64,000 bases of DNA from Streptomyces liliifuscus. GTDB taxonomy: Bacteria > Actinomycetota > Actinomycetes > Streptomycetales > Streptomycetaceae. Position 1 is the first letter of the stretch, and each line of letters starts with the position of its first letter. The position numbers were made by a program, and so were the translations under genes. This document shows positions 17,036 to 26,406 of this stretch, in pieces. Location: positions 6,262,001-6,326,000 of the forward strand of contig NZ_CP066831.1 in assembly GCF_016598615.1 (NCBI RefSeq). Direction: 5' to 3'. The notes under the pieces were generated by a model that was not told the DNA's origin, searched no databases, and was given only the letters and a program-made list of their open reading frames with translations.

Positions 17036-20000
17036 GTGGCGGGTTATCGGCCGACGGACTGGCATGTACTGGATCTGGAGAAGGATCCGACGCCGGGGGA
17101 TCCCGTCCGGGTCAAGTCCTTGGCCAAGAGCCTGCACGACTTCGCCGATGACGTGCAGGACGCCCTCCGCCTGGTGAAGGGGATGGCCGACGAGGACGCC
17201 GTCCTGACGATGGTGGGCAAGACCGCCGATGTGTTCCGGGACGAGTTCTCCGGCGTCCCGAAGAACTTGAAGAAGCTCAAGAAGTCGTACGACCTGGCCG
17301 GGGACGCGCTGGCCGCGTACTGGCCGCAGTTGGAGCGCGCCCAGGCCCTCGCCGACAAGGCCCTCGCCCAGGGGCGGGAGGCACAGGCGGACCTCTCCTC
17401 CGCCAAGTCCCGTCTCTCCTCCGCCGATTCATGGGTCACCCGCGCCAACAAGGAAGCCGACAAGTACAAGGACGACCCCGGGTCGGCCGGCAAGGACGTT
17501 CCCAAGCCCGACGAGGCCAAGGTCCGTGCCGCCACCCGTGACGCGCAGAGCGCCAAGGACGCCCACACCTCCGCCCAGTCCGACGTCACCACCGCGCAGA
17601 ACGCCCTCGATGCCGCGAAGAAGATGGCGGCGGACGCGCGGAAGATGCGCGAGGACGCCGCCGGTGACGCCAAGCGGAAGCTCGACGAAGCCTCCGACGC
17701 GGGGATTCAGAACCGCAAGTGGTACGAGGAGGTCGGGGACTGGTTCTCCGACAACTGGGACACCATCGTCGCGGTCTGCAAGGTCGTCGTCGCTGTGCTC
17801 GGGGTCATCGCGCTGATCATCGGTGGGCCGATCCTGGGCGCGATCGTCCTCATCGCCGCGCTCGTCGTCCTCGCCGACACCCTCAACAAATACATGAAGG
17901 GCCAGGCGTCCCTGTTGGATGTGGCTTTTGCCGCGCTGGACTGCATACCCGGCATGAAGGGGCTGACCACTCTCGGGGGACTCGCCAAGGGACTGAAAGG
18001 CCTGGGCAAGGTGGGCCTGAAGGGCATGGCCCTGGGGGCCAAGGGGCTCGGCAGGAGCACTCGCGCCATGGGCCGGCAGATGCAGAAGCTCTTCACCTGC
18101 GGCGATCCCATCGACATGGCGACCGGCCAGATGGTCATGTCCGCCACCGACGTCCAGCTGGACGGCGTCCTGCCGCTTGTGCTGGAGCGCCACTACCGCA
18201 CCGGTGTCCGCAGCGGCCGTCTCTTCGGCAGCGGCTGGACCTCCACACTCGACCAGCGGCTGCGACTCGACGCCACGGGGGTGCAGTTCACCACCGCTGA
18301 CGGCATGGTGCTGGTCTATCCCGTACCGGAGCACGATGTGGCCGTTCTCCCGGTGGAGGGACCGCGGTGGCCGTTGAGCTGGGACGGCACCTCTGGTGGC
18401 GCGCTCACCGTGCATCAGCCCCAGACCGGTGTGACGCTTCAGTTCCGGCCGTTGCCCGGCGGCGCCGTGGGTGAACTGCCCCTGGCCGTCGTCAGCGACC
18501 GCAACGACAACACGATTTCGGTCACGTACGACTCCGAGGGCCTGCCGGACGAGGTTGCCCACCACGGCGGGTACCGCGTCGGTGTGACCTGCGAGAGCGG
18601 CCGCATCGTCGCGCTGACGCTTCGGAACCACCCGGAGCGGCCCACGCTCCTGCGCTACGCGTACGACGAGCGGGGCAACCTGGCCGAGATCGTCAACTCC
18701 TCCGGGCTGCCGCAGCGTCTCTTCTACGACGACCAGCGCCGCGTCACCGGCTGGGAGGACCGTACCGGTGCCTGGTACCGGTACGAGTACGACGGCGCCG
18801 ACCGTTGCGTCGCCGCCCGAGGTGTCGACGGCATCCTCGACTACACCTTCGAGTACGACGAGGAGGCGCAGGCCTCCACGTCCGTCAACTCGCTGGGGTA
18901 CACCACCCGTTACCAGTTCAACGACGCGTACCAGCTCGTCGCCGAGACCGACCCGCTGGGTCACACGGTGTACCAGGAGTGGGACCGTCACGATCAACTG
19001 CTGTCCCGCACCGACGCGTTGGGCCGCACCGTACGACAGGAGTGGGACGAGTCGGGCAACCTCACCGCCGTGCGTCTGCCCGACGGAGCCACGTCCACGG
19101 TCACCTACAACAGCCTGCACCAGGCGGTCGAGATGACCGGCTACGACGGCGCGGTCATGCGGCAGGAGTGGGACGAGCGGGGAAACTGCACCTCGCTGAC
19201 GGCCGCCGACGGGGCCGTCACACGCTTCACCCGAGACCGGACCGGAGCCGTGGCGTCGGTGACGGACGAGCTGGGCGCGGTGACCGGTTTCACCAACAAC
19301 CAGGCGGGCCAGCCGGTCTCCGTGACGGACCCGCTCGGCGCGACAACCCGTAGCTCGTACGACTCCTTCGGCCGACGACTCACCGTCACCGACCCACTGG
19401 GCGCCACCACGCGGCTGGCCTGGACCGTCGAAGGGCTGAGGGCGGCCACGACCGGGCCCGACGGCGCGACCGAGTCCTGGACCTACGACGGTGAGGGCAA
19501 CCTGCTCACCCACACCGATGCCCTGGGCCGGGTCACCCGCCACACCTATGGCGCGCTCGGCGTGCTGGCCTCCCGCACCACCGCGGACGGTGCCCGTCAC
19601 ACCTTCACGCACGACGCGGAGCTCCGGCTGGTCCAGGCTGCCGGCCCCACGGGACTCACCTGGGACTACACCTACGACGCGGCGGGGCGGCTCACCTCCG
19701 AGTCGGACTTCGACGGCCGCACCGTGGCCTACGAGTACGACGCCGCCGGACAGGTTCTCAGCCGAACCAATCCGCTCGGTCAGTCCACCGCGTTCGCGTA
19801 CGACATCGCGGGCAACCAGTCCGAGAAGACGGTGGACGGCAGGACGACGGTCTTCACACACGACTCCGCGGGCCGTGTTCTCCGAGCCGCCGGTCCCGAC
19901 GCGACGCTCACGTACTCCTACGACCTGGCCGGCCGTTGCACCACCGAGACCGTGGACGGGCGTGCGCTCACAACGGCGTACGACGCCCTCGGCCGACCTT

Positions 20001-21622
20001 CCCGGCGCACCACCCCTACTGGTGCCACCAGTACGTTCGCCTATGACGCCGCGGGCAACCGCACCGTCCTCACCGCCTCGGGGCGTGCCCTCACCTCCAC
20101 GTACGACCCACTCGGCCGCGAGACCGCGCGGGAGCTGGGCGCCGGGGGCTCCGTCCTCAGTCACACCTGGGACGCCGATCACCGGCTGACCGTCCAGACG
20201 GTGACCGTTCCCGAAGCCTCACGACCGCCTCTGAGCAGGCGGGCCTACACCTACCGGGCCGACGGCAGTCCGGCCTCGATGGACGACCGGACCACCGGCC
20301 ACCGCGGGTTCGACCTCGACGCCATGGGTCGTGTCACGGCCGTGCGCGCTACGGACTGGACGGAGTCGTACGCCTACGACGCCGGAGGAAATCAGACCCA
20401 GGCAGTCTGGCCGGAGCGATTCACCGGCTCCGAGGCACGAGGGGACCGGGCCCATGACGGCAATCGCGTTGTGCGCGCCGGGTCCGTGCACTACGAGTAC
20501 GACGCCGCCGGGCGCGTCGTACTGCGCCGCAGAACACGGCTGTCACGCAAGCCGGACATCTGGCGCTACACCTGGGACGGCGAGGACCGGCTCACGGCTG
20601 TCACCACGCCGGACGGCACTCGGTGGCGCTATCTGTACGACTCCCTCGGGCGCCGTGTCGCCAAGCAGAGGCTTGCGTCCGACGGGGTTCCCGGTGCGGA
20701 GGCGACCGTTGTCGAAGAGACGTGGTTCACCTGGGACGGCCCTCACCTGGTGGAACAGACGACCCAGGTCCTCGGCGGAGAGGAGGCGGTGACGCTCACC
20801 TGGGACCGAGACGGCATGATCCCCGTTGCCCAGACACAGCGCACCATGTCGGCCGACGCCTCGCAGGCCGTGATCGACGAGCGTTTCTACGCCATCGTCA
20901 CCGACCTCGTGGGCACCCCGACCGAACTCGTCGACGAGGCGGGCGACCTGGCATGGAGGTCCGATGCCACGCTCTGGGGCATCACCACATGGAATCCGGA
21001 TGCGACCGGATATACACCGCTCCGGTTCCCGGGCCAGTATTTCGACCCTGAGAGCGGACTGCACTACAACAACCTCCGGCACTACGATCCGGCCACCGCC
21101 GCCTACGTCAGTCCCGACCCGCTGGGCATGGAGGCGGGGCCTAACCCGCGTTCCTATGTGTCCAACCCGCTGCGGTGGATCGACTATCTGGGCCTGATAT
21201 GCCACTCGGCCATCCTTCGCCGGAACCTGGCGGCGGACGGCCGTCCGGTGGGCGCAGGCCAGGCGGCGGCGCATATCGTCCCCTCCACCTTGAACCGGAC
21301 GGTCGGACGCACGGCCGACAGTCGCGCCATTCTGAGCCGCTATGGAGTCGACATCGACGAGGCGGCGAATGGAATACCCTTGGGTCACTCGCGACCCCAC
21401 AACTTCACTCACCGCAACCCGTTCCTGCTGCGACTCAATCAGCACCTGGCCGCCACGGAGAGGGCCGGTGTGGCCCGAGGGCTCAGCAACCAGCAGATCG
21501 GCGACACCATTCGCCAGGAACTGCGTGAGATCGGGCGGCAGGTCACACACGAGCTGTCACCCTCGCAGATGGTGAACAACATGCCCGCGCCGACCGCTCG
21601 GTGGACAAGGCTGACATTCTGA
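17036..21622 (+). CDS. Rhs polymorphic toxin with T7SS-type N-terminus and AHH-like nuclease C-terminus
   Basis: This 1,528-aa protein starts at GTG 17036 behind ACGGGGG. The N-terminus (DWHVLDLEKDPTPGD) and long coiled coil (20-235) match the other substrates. A hydrophobic pair lies at about 244-283, then ASLLDVAFAALDCIPG. A DUF6531-like segment (FTCGDPIDMATGQ, about 353) opens the YD/Rhs repeats (about 380-1330). The conserved Rhs core ends at PDPLGM (about 1370). The variable tip has QAAAHIVPS (His about 1413), an NGIPLG turn and HNFTH (1455-1459), as in AHH-family HNH/EndoVII-fold nucleases. Predicted DNA- or RNA-degrading antibacterial toxin, not tested. Confidence 0.85.
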   Translation: MAGYRPTDWHVLDLEKDPTPGDPVRVKSLAKSLHDFADDVQDALRLVKGMADEDAVLTMVGKTADVFRDEFSGVPKNLKKLKKSYDLAGDALAAYWPQLERAQALADKALAQGREAQADLSSAKSRLSSADSWVTRANKEADKYKDDPGSAGKDVPKPDEAKVRAATRDAQSAKDAHTSAQSDVTTAQNALDAAKKMAADARKMREDAAGDAKRKLDEASDAGIQNRKWYEEVGDWFSDNWDTIVAVCKVVVAVLGVIALIIGGPILGAIVLIAALVVLADTLNKYMKGQASLLDVAFAALDCIPGMKGLTTLGGLAKGLKGLGKVGLKGMALGAKGLGRSTRAMGRQMQKLFTCGDPIDMATGQMVMSATDVQLDGVLPLVLERHYRTGVRSGRLFGSGWTSTLDQRLRLDATGVQFTTADGMVLVYPVPEHDVAVLPVEGPRWPLSWDGTSGGALTVHQPQTGVTLQFRPLPGGAVGELPLAVVSDRNDNTISVTYDSEGLPDEVAHHGGYRVGVTCESGRIVALTLRNHPERPTLLRYAYDERGNLAEIVNSSGLPQRLFYDDQRRVTGWEDRTGAWYRYEYDGADRCVAARGVDGILDYTFEYDEEAQASTSVNSLGYTTRYQFNDAYQLVAETDPLGHTVYQEWDRHDQLLSRTDALGRTVRQEWDESGNLTAVRLPDGATSTVTYNSLHQAVEMTGYDGAVMRQEWDERGNCTSLTAADGAVTRFTRDRTGAVASVTDELGAVTGFTNNQAGQPVSVTDPLGATTRSSYDSFGRRLTVTDPLGATTRLAWTVEGLRAATTGPDGATESWTYDGEGNLLTHTDALGRVTRHTYGALGVLASRTTADGARHTFTHDAELRLVQAAGPTGLTWDYTYDAAGRLTSESDFDGRTVAYEYDAAGQVLSRTNPLGQSTAFAYDIAGNQSEKTVDGRTTVFTHDSAGRVLRAAGPDATLTYSYDLAGRCTTETVDGRALTTAYDALGRPSRRTTPTGATSTFAYDAAGNRTVLTASGRALTSTYDPLGRETARELGAGGSVLSHTWDADHRLTVQTVTVPEASRPPLSRRAYTYRADGSPASMDDRTTGHRGFDLDAMGRVTAVRATDWTESYAYDAGGNQTQAVWPERFTGSEARGDRAHDGNRVVRAGSVHYEYDAAGRVVLRRRTRLSRKPDIWRYTWDGEDRLTAVTTPDGTRWRYLYDSLGRRVAKQRLASDGVPGAEATVVEETWFTWDGPHLVEQTTQVLGGEEAVTLTWDRDGMIPVAQTQRTMSADASQAVIDERFYAIVTDLVGTPTELVDEAGDLAWRSDATLWGITTWNPDATGYTPLRFPGQYFDPESGLHYNNLRHYDPATAAYVSPDPLGMEAGPNPRSYVSNPLRWIDYLGLICHSAILRRNLAADGRPVGAGQAAAHIVPSTLNRTVGRTADSRAILSRYGVDIDEAANGIPLGHSRPHNFTHRNPFLLRLNQHLAATERAGVARGLSNQQIGDTIRQELREIGRQVTHELSPSQMVNNMPAPTARWTRLTF

Positions 21623-21633
21623 CAGAAGGCACC

Positions 21634-22227
21634 ATGACGGCTGCAGAGAACCAAGGTCCCCTTTCCGTATATCGCCTGCTGCCGAGCATGCGGGAGTTCC
21701 AGCTTCTCCACTTCGACAATTCACCGGTGGAACTCATGCGCTGGCAGCTCGGCGGCTCTGTCGGCGAGCCCCCCACCGACTTCAATGCCGAATGGGGAGG
21801 CGAACCACGATGGCCCAGGAGCGAGTTTCCCAACGGAGATCCATGCTGCCCTGTCGTGAGCGGCCGAATCGCCGATGTCCTGAGGGACGAACTCGCAACG
21901 GCAGGGCGTCTCGTGCCGGTGAACATCGACGGATCCGCAGGGGACGAATACCGTCTCCATGTCGTGGAGCGAGTGGTCGACTGTTTCGATGAAGGGCGCT
22001 CGTCGACGCCGGATCAGATCGGCAGGATCAAGACGTCGGTGTTCCGGCCGGAGGCGCTGCCCGTCGAGCTGGCGGCATTCCGTTTTCCGCAGTTCCCCAC
22101 AGCTGTCTGCTGGAACGGTTGGATGGTGGAACGCCTCGGCCGGCTTCTGGGGGATCAACTGGAGTCCCGGCTGATCTGGTCGGAGGATCCCTCACTCGCC
22201 CCGCATCCGGCCCCGTGGGGTTTCTGA
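21634..22227 (+). CDS. Putative immunity protein for the Rhs toxin
   Basis: This 197-aa cytosolic protein follows the toxin by 11 bp. ATG 21634 has GAAGG at good spacing; a GTG at 21601 inside the toxin gene is an alternative. Segments such as CCPVVSGRIADVL, LVPVNI, YRLHVVERVVDCFDE and CWNGWMVERL resemble the Imm11/Imm43-type immunity families: a VS-x-R/K-x-x-DVL strand-helix, then a V-DC-D region. The assignment combines that resemblance with the position directly behind an Rhs toxin. Exact family is uncertain. Confidence 0.65.
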   Translation: MTAAENQGPLSVYRLLPSMREFQLLHFDNSPVELMRWQLGGSVGEPPTDFNAEWGGEPRWPRSEFPNGDPCCPVVSGRIADVLRDELATAGRLVPVNIDGSAGDEYRLHVVERVVDCFDEGRSSTPDQIGRIKTSVFRPEALPVELAAFRFPQFPTAVCWNGWMVERLGRLLGDQLESRLIWSEDPSLAPHPAPWGF

Positions 22228-22302
22228 CGCGGCCGATGGCTCAGGAAGTGCCCCGCGCCGGGAGACGCCCCGGGCGGCGGGACCCCGGGCAGCGGCCTCA
22301 CA

Positions 22303-23028
22303 TCAGCCCAGCTTCGCGTTCTGCGCCTCGACCACCGCCGCGGAGAGCTTCGTGTCGCTCGGGCGTGATTCCGCGATGGCCCTGCCGTCCACCGAGAAGT
22401 AGACGGCGATCACGTCGTCGCGGCGTACGGCTGCCGAGTGGAGCGTGTGCGTGGTGCCCAGGACCGTCATCGTGGACTTGAAGGCGAGGGACTCGTCGGC
22501 CGCCTTGGTGGTCGGTTCCGCGGTGACCGAGTCGTACGGGCTGGTGCCGCTCTTCGACTTGGCGGTGAAGCCGTCGCCGCAGGAGGCCACCGCCTTGGAG
22601 AGGCCGGCCATGGCCGACTCCGCGCCGCCGTCCTCGTAGGCGGTGAGCGTGACGTAGGTGTAGCCGCCGACGAGGCCGCCCTTCGAGGCGACTCGCGTGA
22701 GGTCCGCCCGCGGTTCGCCGAGCGGGAGTTGGTTCATCGCGTACGCCAGCGGGGCGCACACCTTCTTGTCCAGGGTCACCTCGTCCGCGGACTTGGCGAA
22801 GACGAATTCATCGGTGGGCTTCTCGACGTTGTAGCCACCCACGTCGGCCTTCGTGATCACGAGCTTCGCCAGGCGCTCCGCCGGGGTCACCTTCTTGGTC
22901 ATGGAAGCCGTGGCCTTGGCCCCCGGCTTGTCGGCCGCGTCCGTCTTCGAGCCGCCGCTCCCGCAAGCGGTCAGTCCGGCGAGCACGGCGACGGAGAGCG
23001 CGGAGGCGGCGAGGGCGGATCGCTTCAT
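22303..23028 (-). CDS. Lipoprotein
   Basis: This 241-aa lipoprotein starts at ATG 23028 with AGGAG 11 nt upstream. The lipobox is LTAC, followed by an Asp/Lys/Ala-rich linker. The mature part has alternating strand/helix with VCAPLAYAMNQLPLG and ASCGDGF cysteines, probably a disulfide, and ends without a tail. It resembles the sensor-like lipoprotein domains common in streptomycetes. It is convergent with the immunity gene and divergent from the Tad operon. Function unknown. Confidence 0.75.
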   Translation of the reverse strand: MKRSALAASALSVAVLAGLTACGSGGSKTDAADKPGAKATASMTKKVTPAERLAKLVITKADVGGYNVEKPTDEFVFAKSADEVTLDKKVCAPLAYAMNQLPLGEPRADLTRVASKGGLVGGYTYVTLTAYEDGGAESAMAGLSKAVASCGDGFTAKSKSGTSPYDSVTAEPTTKAADESLAFKSTMTVLGTTHTLHSAAVRRDDVIAVYFSVDGRAIAESRPSDTKLSAAVVEAQNAKLG

Positions 23029-23491
23029 GTGGGGGAGGGCTCCTTGGGTTCTCGCGACGTGACGGATGGGGCCGTCGGCCGCGCTGTTGAAGACCGGCTG
23101 CCGAAGATCGCTGGAGATCCTTCCACGCCCCCACCCCACCCCTGCCCCGCCCCCGTGAGCGAGTAGTGCAGACCTGATGGACGGAGCGTGACGAACGCCC
23201 GTCGGACCAGGGCCGGATGATTCGCTGGTGCACAGCGGCAGCCCCGTACGCAGGCCCTTCCTCAACCGGGAACCGAACGCCCCGCGTTGCGCGTGGATAA
23301 CGTCGGGGCGTGTGAGATTCGAGGCCACGGGCGCGCCTTGAGGGGCTTATGCGCTGCTGATACGGTGCGATGACTTGACACTCAGTCCGGCCGTGGCTAT
23401 TCGACCAGGTCGGGCGGTACGCCCGGTGCGGCCGAAGTGTTCCAAGTGTCCTGAATGACGAAACCTTCTTGGGTGTACGGGGAGCGGTTGC
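23029..23491. other. Gene-free divergent region upstream of the Tad operon
   Basis: This 463-bp stretch has no supported gene. It holds the promoter of the lipoprotein gene on the minus strand (not located) and a good promoter for the Tad operon at 23375-23403. Confidence 0.6.
23375..23403 (+). promoter_or_regulatory. Sigma70/HrdB-type promoter of the Tad operon
   Basis: TTGACA (23375-23380) and TATTCG (23398-23403) are separated by exactly 17 bp, close to the vegetative consensus. The first gene starts 89 bp downstream at 23492, leaving a leader of roughly 80 nt. Confidence 0.6.
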
Positions 23492-24211
23492 GTGAAGATC
23501 CAGGAGCGTACGGGGGCGGGCAACAACCGTTCCGCTGCGCCGGTTCAGCCGACGATGGGGGAGCGCCTTCCCTCGCCGCCTCGCGAGCGCAAACCCGCGC
23601 TGGCCGCGCTCGCGGTCCTGCTGATCCTCGTGGGTGCGCTCGGGGCGACGATGCTGGTGCTGCGCGCGGGCGACCGTATCGAGGTCGTCAAGGTGACCAG
23701 CGACATCCAGGCCGGTCAGTCCGTCGGCGACAACGTGGAGTCGGTGCTGGTCGCGGGCGACTCCGGGGTCAACTACATCAAGTGGACCCAGGTCGACACC
23801 CTGAAGAAGCTCAAGGCCAAGTCCACGATCTACGGGGGCACCCTCGTCATCGGCGAGATGTTCGGCACCGAGAGCGCACTCCCGGCGGGCAAGGCCATCG
23901 TCGGTCTCTCCCTCAAGGAGGGGCAGTACCCGGAGGGCATCGAGCCGGGTGACCTTGTGGCCGCCTACCAGGTCAACAACACCGGTTCCTCGAACTCGGA
24001 CGACGAGACGGGCACCGGTGGCGCGAGCAGCGGCAGTACGCCGATCGTCTCCGACGCGCGGGTCAACACCGTGCCCTCGACCAAGAGCGACACCACCATC
24101 AGCAGCACCAACAAGCGGTACACGGTGACCGTCGACGAGAGCGATGCCGCCGCGCTGGCCCGCGCCGCCGCGGCGAACCAGGTCGCCCTCGTCAAGGTCC
24201 CCGGCAACTAG
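23492..24211 (+). CDS. SAF-domain (CpaB/RcpC-like) pilus assembly protein
   Basis: This 239-aa protein starts at GTG 23492 behind GGGGAG. One membrane helix lies at about 36-60 (LAALAVLLILVGALGATML). An external SAF-type domain follows (VTSDIQAGQSV, then GEMFGTESALPAGKAIVGLSL), with a Ser/Gly/Thr linker and a C-terminal strand segment. This is the CpaB/RcpC layout, a periplasmic-side component of Tad pili. It begins the operon, 23 bp before the CpaE-like gene. Confidence 0.8.
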   Translation: MKIQERTGAGNNRSAAPVQPTMGERLPSPPRERKPALAALAVLLILVGALGATMLVLRAGDRIEVVKVTSDIQAGQSVGDNVESVLVAGDSGVNYIKWTQVDTLKKLKAKSTIYGGTLVIGEMFGTESALPAGKAIVGLSLKEGQYPEGIEPGDLVAAYQVNNTGSSNSDDETGTGGASSGSTPIVSDARVNTVPSTKSDTTISSTNKRYTVTVDESDAAALARAAAANQVALVKVPGN

Positions 24212-24234
24212 CGGCGAAGAGAGTCACACACACC

Positions 24235-25089
24235 ATGGCCCTCATCGCCCTCGCCGCAGACAAAGGTTCCCCCGGTGTCACCACGGCGGCCGTCGCCCTC
24301 GCCGCCGTCTGGCCCCGCAGGGTGCTGCTCGCCGAGACCGACCCGGCCGGCGGCGACCTCGTCTACCGCAGTGCCGCCGCGCACGGCGGGCCGCTGAACC
24401 CGAACACCGGCATGCTGTCCATCGCGGCCACCGCCCGCCGTGGCCTCGTACCGGATCAACTCTGGGACCACGTACAGCCGTTGAGCGGTGGGCTCGAAGT
24501 GCTCGTCGGGCTCGGGAACGCCGAGCAGGCGGCCGGGCTCGCCGGACTGTGGCCCACGCTCGGCCGGGCCTTCGCGCAGCTCGCCGACTCCCCGCACGCG
24601 CCCGCCGACGTCATCGCGGACTGCGGACGGATCAGTGGTGACACCCCGGCCGTCGAGATGTTCTCGCAGGCGGCCCTCGTACTCCTCATCTCCCGCACCG
24701 AGCCGGAGGCCATCGCGCGCGTACGCGACCGGGCCGCCGCCCTCGGCGCCAAGCTGCACGGCGGAGCACGCGGTGCGGCCGCCCTCGGCACGCCCCTCAT
24801 CGGGGTCGTCCTCATCACCGACCCGAGCGAGTCCGGCAAGCTCGTCCACCAGGTCAACGACATGCTGGTGGCCGCGCAGACCGGCGCCCGCGTCGTCGGC
24901 ACGATCGCCGAAGACCCGGCAGGCGCCGACCAGTTGGCCGGCCGCAGGCGTGGACGGCTCGACAAGTCGCTGCTCATCCGCTCGGCGCGCAAGGTGACCT
25001 CGGACCTCTACCAGCAGTTCGGCGCGGCCTGGGCCGTACCGGCGGCCGGCGGTCCGAACAGTCAGCCCACCGCCGGAGCCGGCCGATGA
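24235..25089 (+). CDS. CpaE/TadZ-like ParA-family protein
   Basis: This 284-aa cytosolic protein has the MinD/ParA fold pattern: ADKGSPGVTTAA at residues 8-19, AETDPAGGDL after strand 2, VIADCGR near 120-126, and LLISRTEPEAI. In Tad systems, CpaE/TadZ positions the pilus machinery. The deviant Walker A motif lacks the lysine expected before the Thr pair, so ATP hydrolysis may be weak or absent. It overlaps cpaF by 4 bp. Confidence 0.8.
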   Translation: MALIALAADKGSPGVTTAAVALAAVWPRRVLLAETDPAGGDLVYRSAAAHGGPLNPNTGMLSIAATARRGLVPDQLWDHVQPLSGGLEVLVGLGNAEQAAGLAGLWPTLGRAFAQLADSPHAPADVIADCGRISGDTPAVEMFSQAALVLLISRTEPEAIARVRDRAAALGAKLHGGARGAAALGTPLIGVVLITDPSESGKLVHQVNDMLVAAQTGARVVGTIAEDPAGADQLAGRRRGRLDKSLLIRSARKVTSDLYQQFGAAWAVPAAGGPNSQPTAGAGR

Positions 25090-26399
25090 CAGCAGTCGAC
25101 CACCAGCTGGTCAAGCGGTTCCGGCAGGAGGCCGGCGACCGTATCGCCGAGCAGCGCCGGCTCGACCAGGTCTCCGGCGTCACACCGATGTCCAACGAGG
25201 ACGAGCGGCACTACGCCCGCGCGGTGATAGCCCAGATACTGGAGGAGTACGCCCGTACGGAGATCAACTCCGGGCGTACGCCGCTGGACGCGGAGACCGA
25301 GGAGCAGTACGCGGCCGCCGTGCACGCCGCGCTCTTCGGCGTCGGGCGTCTGCAGCCGCTGCTGGACAACCCCGAGGTCGAGAACATCGACATCAACGGG
25401 TACGACCAGGTCTTCGTCGGCTACTCGGACGGGCGGGAGGAGAAGGGCGATCCCGTCGCCGAGACCGACGAGGAGCTCATCGAGCTCATCCAGATCCTCG
25501 GCGCGTACTCCGGTCTCTCCTCCCGGCCCTTCGACTCCGCGAACCCGCAGCTCGACCTGCGGCTGCCGGACGGGTCCCGACTGTCCGCCGTCATGGACGT
25601 GACGCGGCGCCCGGCGCTCTCCATCCGTCGTGCGCGCATGGGCAAGGTCTTCATGTCCGACCTCGTCGGCAACGGCACGCTCACCCCCGATATCGGGCAC
25701 TTCCTCGCCTGTGCCGTCCGGGCGCGCAAGAACATCATGATCGCGGGCGCGACCAACGCCGGTAAGACCACCCTCCTGAGGGCCCTGGCGAACGAGATCC
25801 CGCCGCACGAGCGCCTCATCACCGTCGAGCGCGCCCTGGAGCTCGGGCTCGACACCTTCGCCGATCTGCACCCGAACGTCGTGGCGTTCGAGGAGCGGCT
25901 GCCCAACTCCGAGGGCCAGGGCACCATTTCGATGGCGGAACTGGTCCGGCGGTCGCTGCGTATGAACCCCTCGCGCGTCATCGTCGGTGAGGTCCTCGGC
26001 GACGAGATCGTGACCATGCTGAACGCGATGTCCCAGGGCAACGACGGCTCGCTGTCCACGATCCACGCCAACAGCTCCAGCGAGGTCTTCAACCGTATTT
26101 CCACCTACGCGCTCCAGGCCACCGAGCGGCTGCCCATCGAGGCCAGCCAGATGCTCGTCGCGGGCGCGGTGAACTTCGTCGTGTTCGTACAGCGGCGCAA
26201 CAACTACCAGACGGGCGGCCGACTCCAGCGCATGGTCACCTCCATCCGTGAGGTCAACGGCGTCGACGGGCGCGTCCTGTCCAGCGAGGTGTTCGCCGAG
26301 GCGGCGGACGGCCGGATCGTGCCGCACGCGCCCCTCGCCTGCCTCGAAGACCTGATCCAGCACGGCTATCGCCTGCCCGGCGGCGGGAACTGGGGGTGA
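25086..26399 (+). CDS. tadA: TadA/CpaF pilus assembly ATPase
   Basis: This 437-aa hexameric secretion ATPase drives Tad/Flp pilus polymerisation. It has the CpaF N-terminal helical domain, ENIDINGYDQVFV, Walker A GATNAGKTT (221-229), an Asp/Glu box (LITVERALELGL), Walker B-like RVIVGEVLGDEI and the histidine box STIHANSS. Length is normal for the family. ATG start overlaps the upstream gene, so translation is coupled. Confidence 0.93.
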   Translation: MTAVDHQLVKRFRQEAGDRIAEQRRLDQVSGVTPMSNEDERHYARAVIAQILEEYARTEINSGRTPLDAETEEQYAAAVHAALFGVGRLQPLLDNPEVENIDINGYDQVFVGYSDGREEKGDPVAETDEELIELIQILGAYSGLSSRPFDSANPQLDLRLPDGSRLSAVMDVTRRPALSIRRARMGKVFMSDLVGNGTLTPDIGHFLACAVRARKNIMIAGATNAGKTTLLRALANEIPPHERLITVERALELGLDTFADLHPNVVAFEERLPNSEGQGTISMAELVRRSLRMNPSRVIVGEVLGDEIVTMLNAMSQGNDGSLSTIHANSSSEVFNRISTYALQATERLPIEASQMLVAGAVNFVVFVQRRNNYQTGGRLQRMVTSIREVNGVDGRVLSSEVFAEAADGRIVPHAPLACLEDLIQHGYRLPGGGNWG

Positions 26400-26406
26400 G
26401 CCGACC

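Noticed and set aside
17429..20182. 917-codon open frame antisense to the Rhs gene
   Set aside because: A shadow of repetitive GC-rich Rhs coding sequence; no ribosome site, and the plus strand has clear Rhs repeats.
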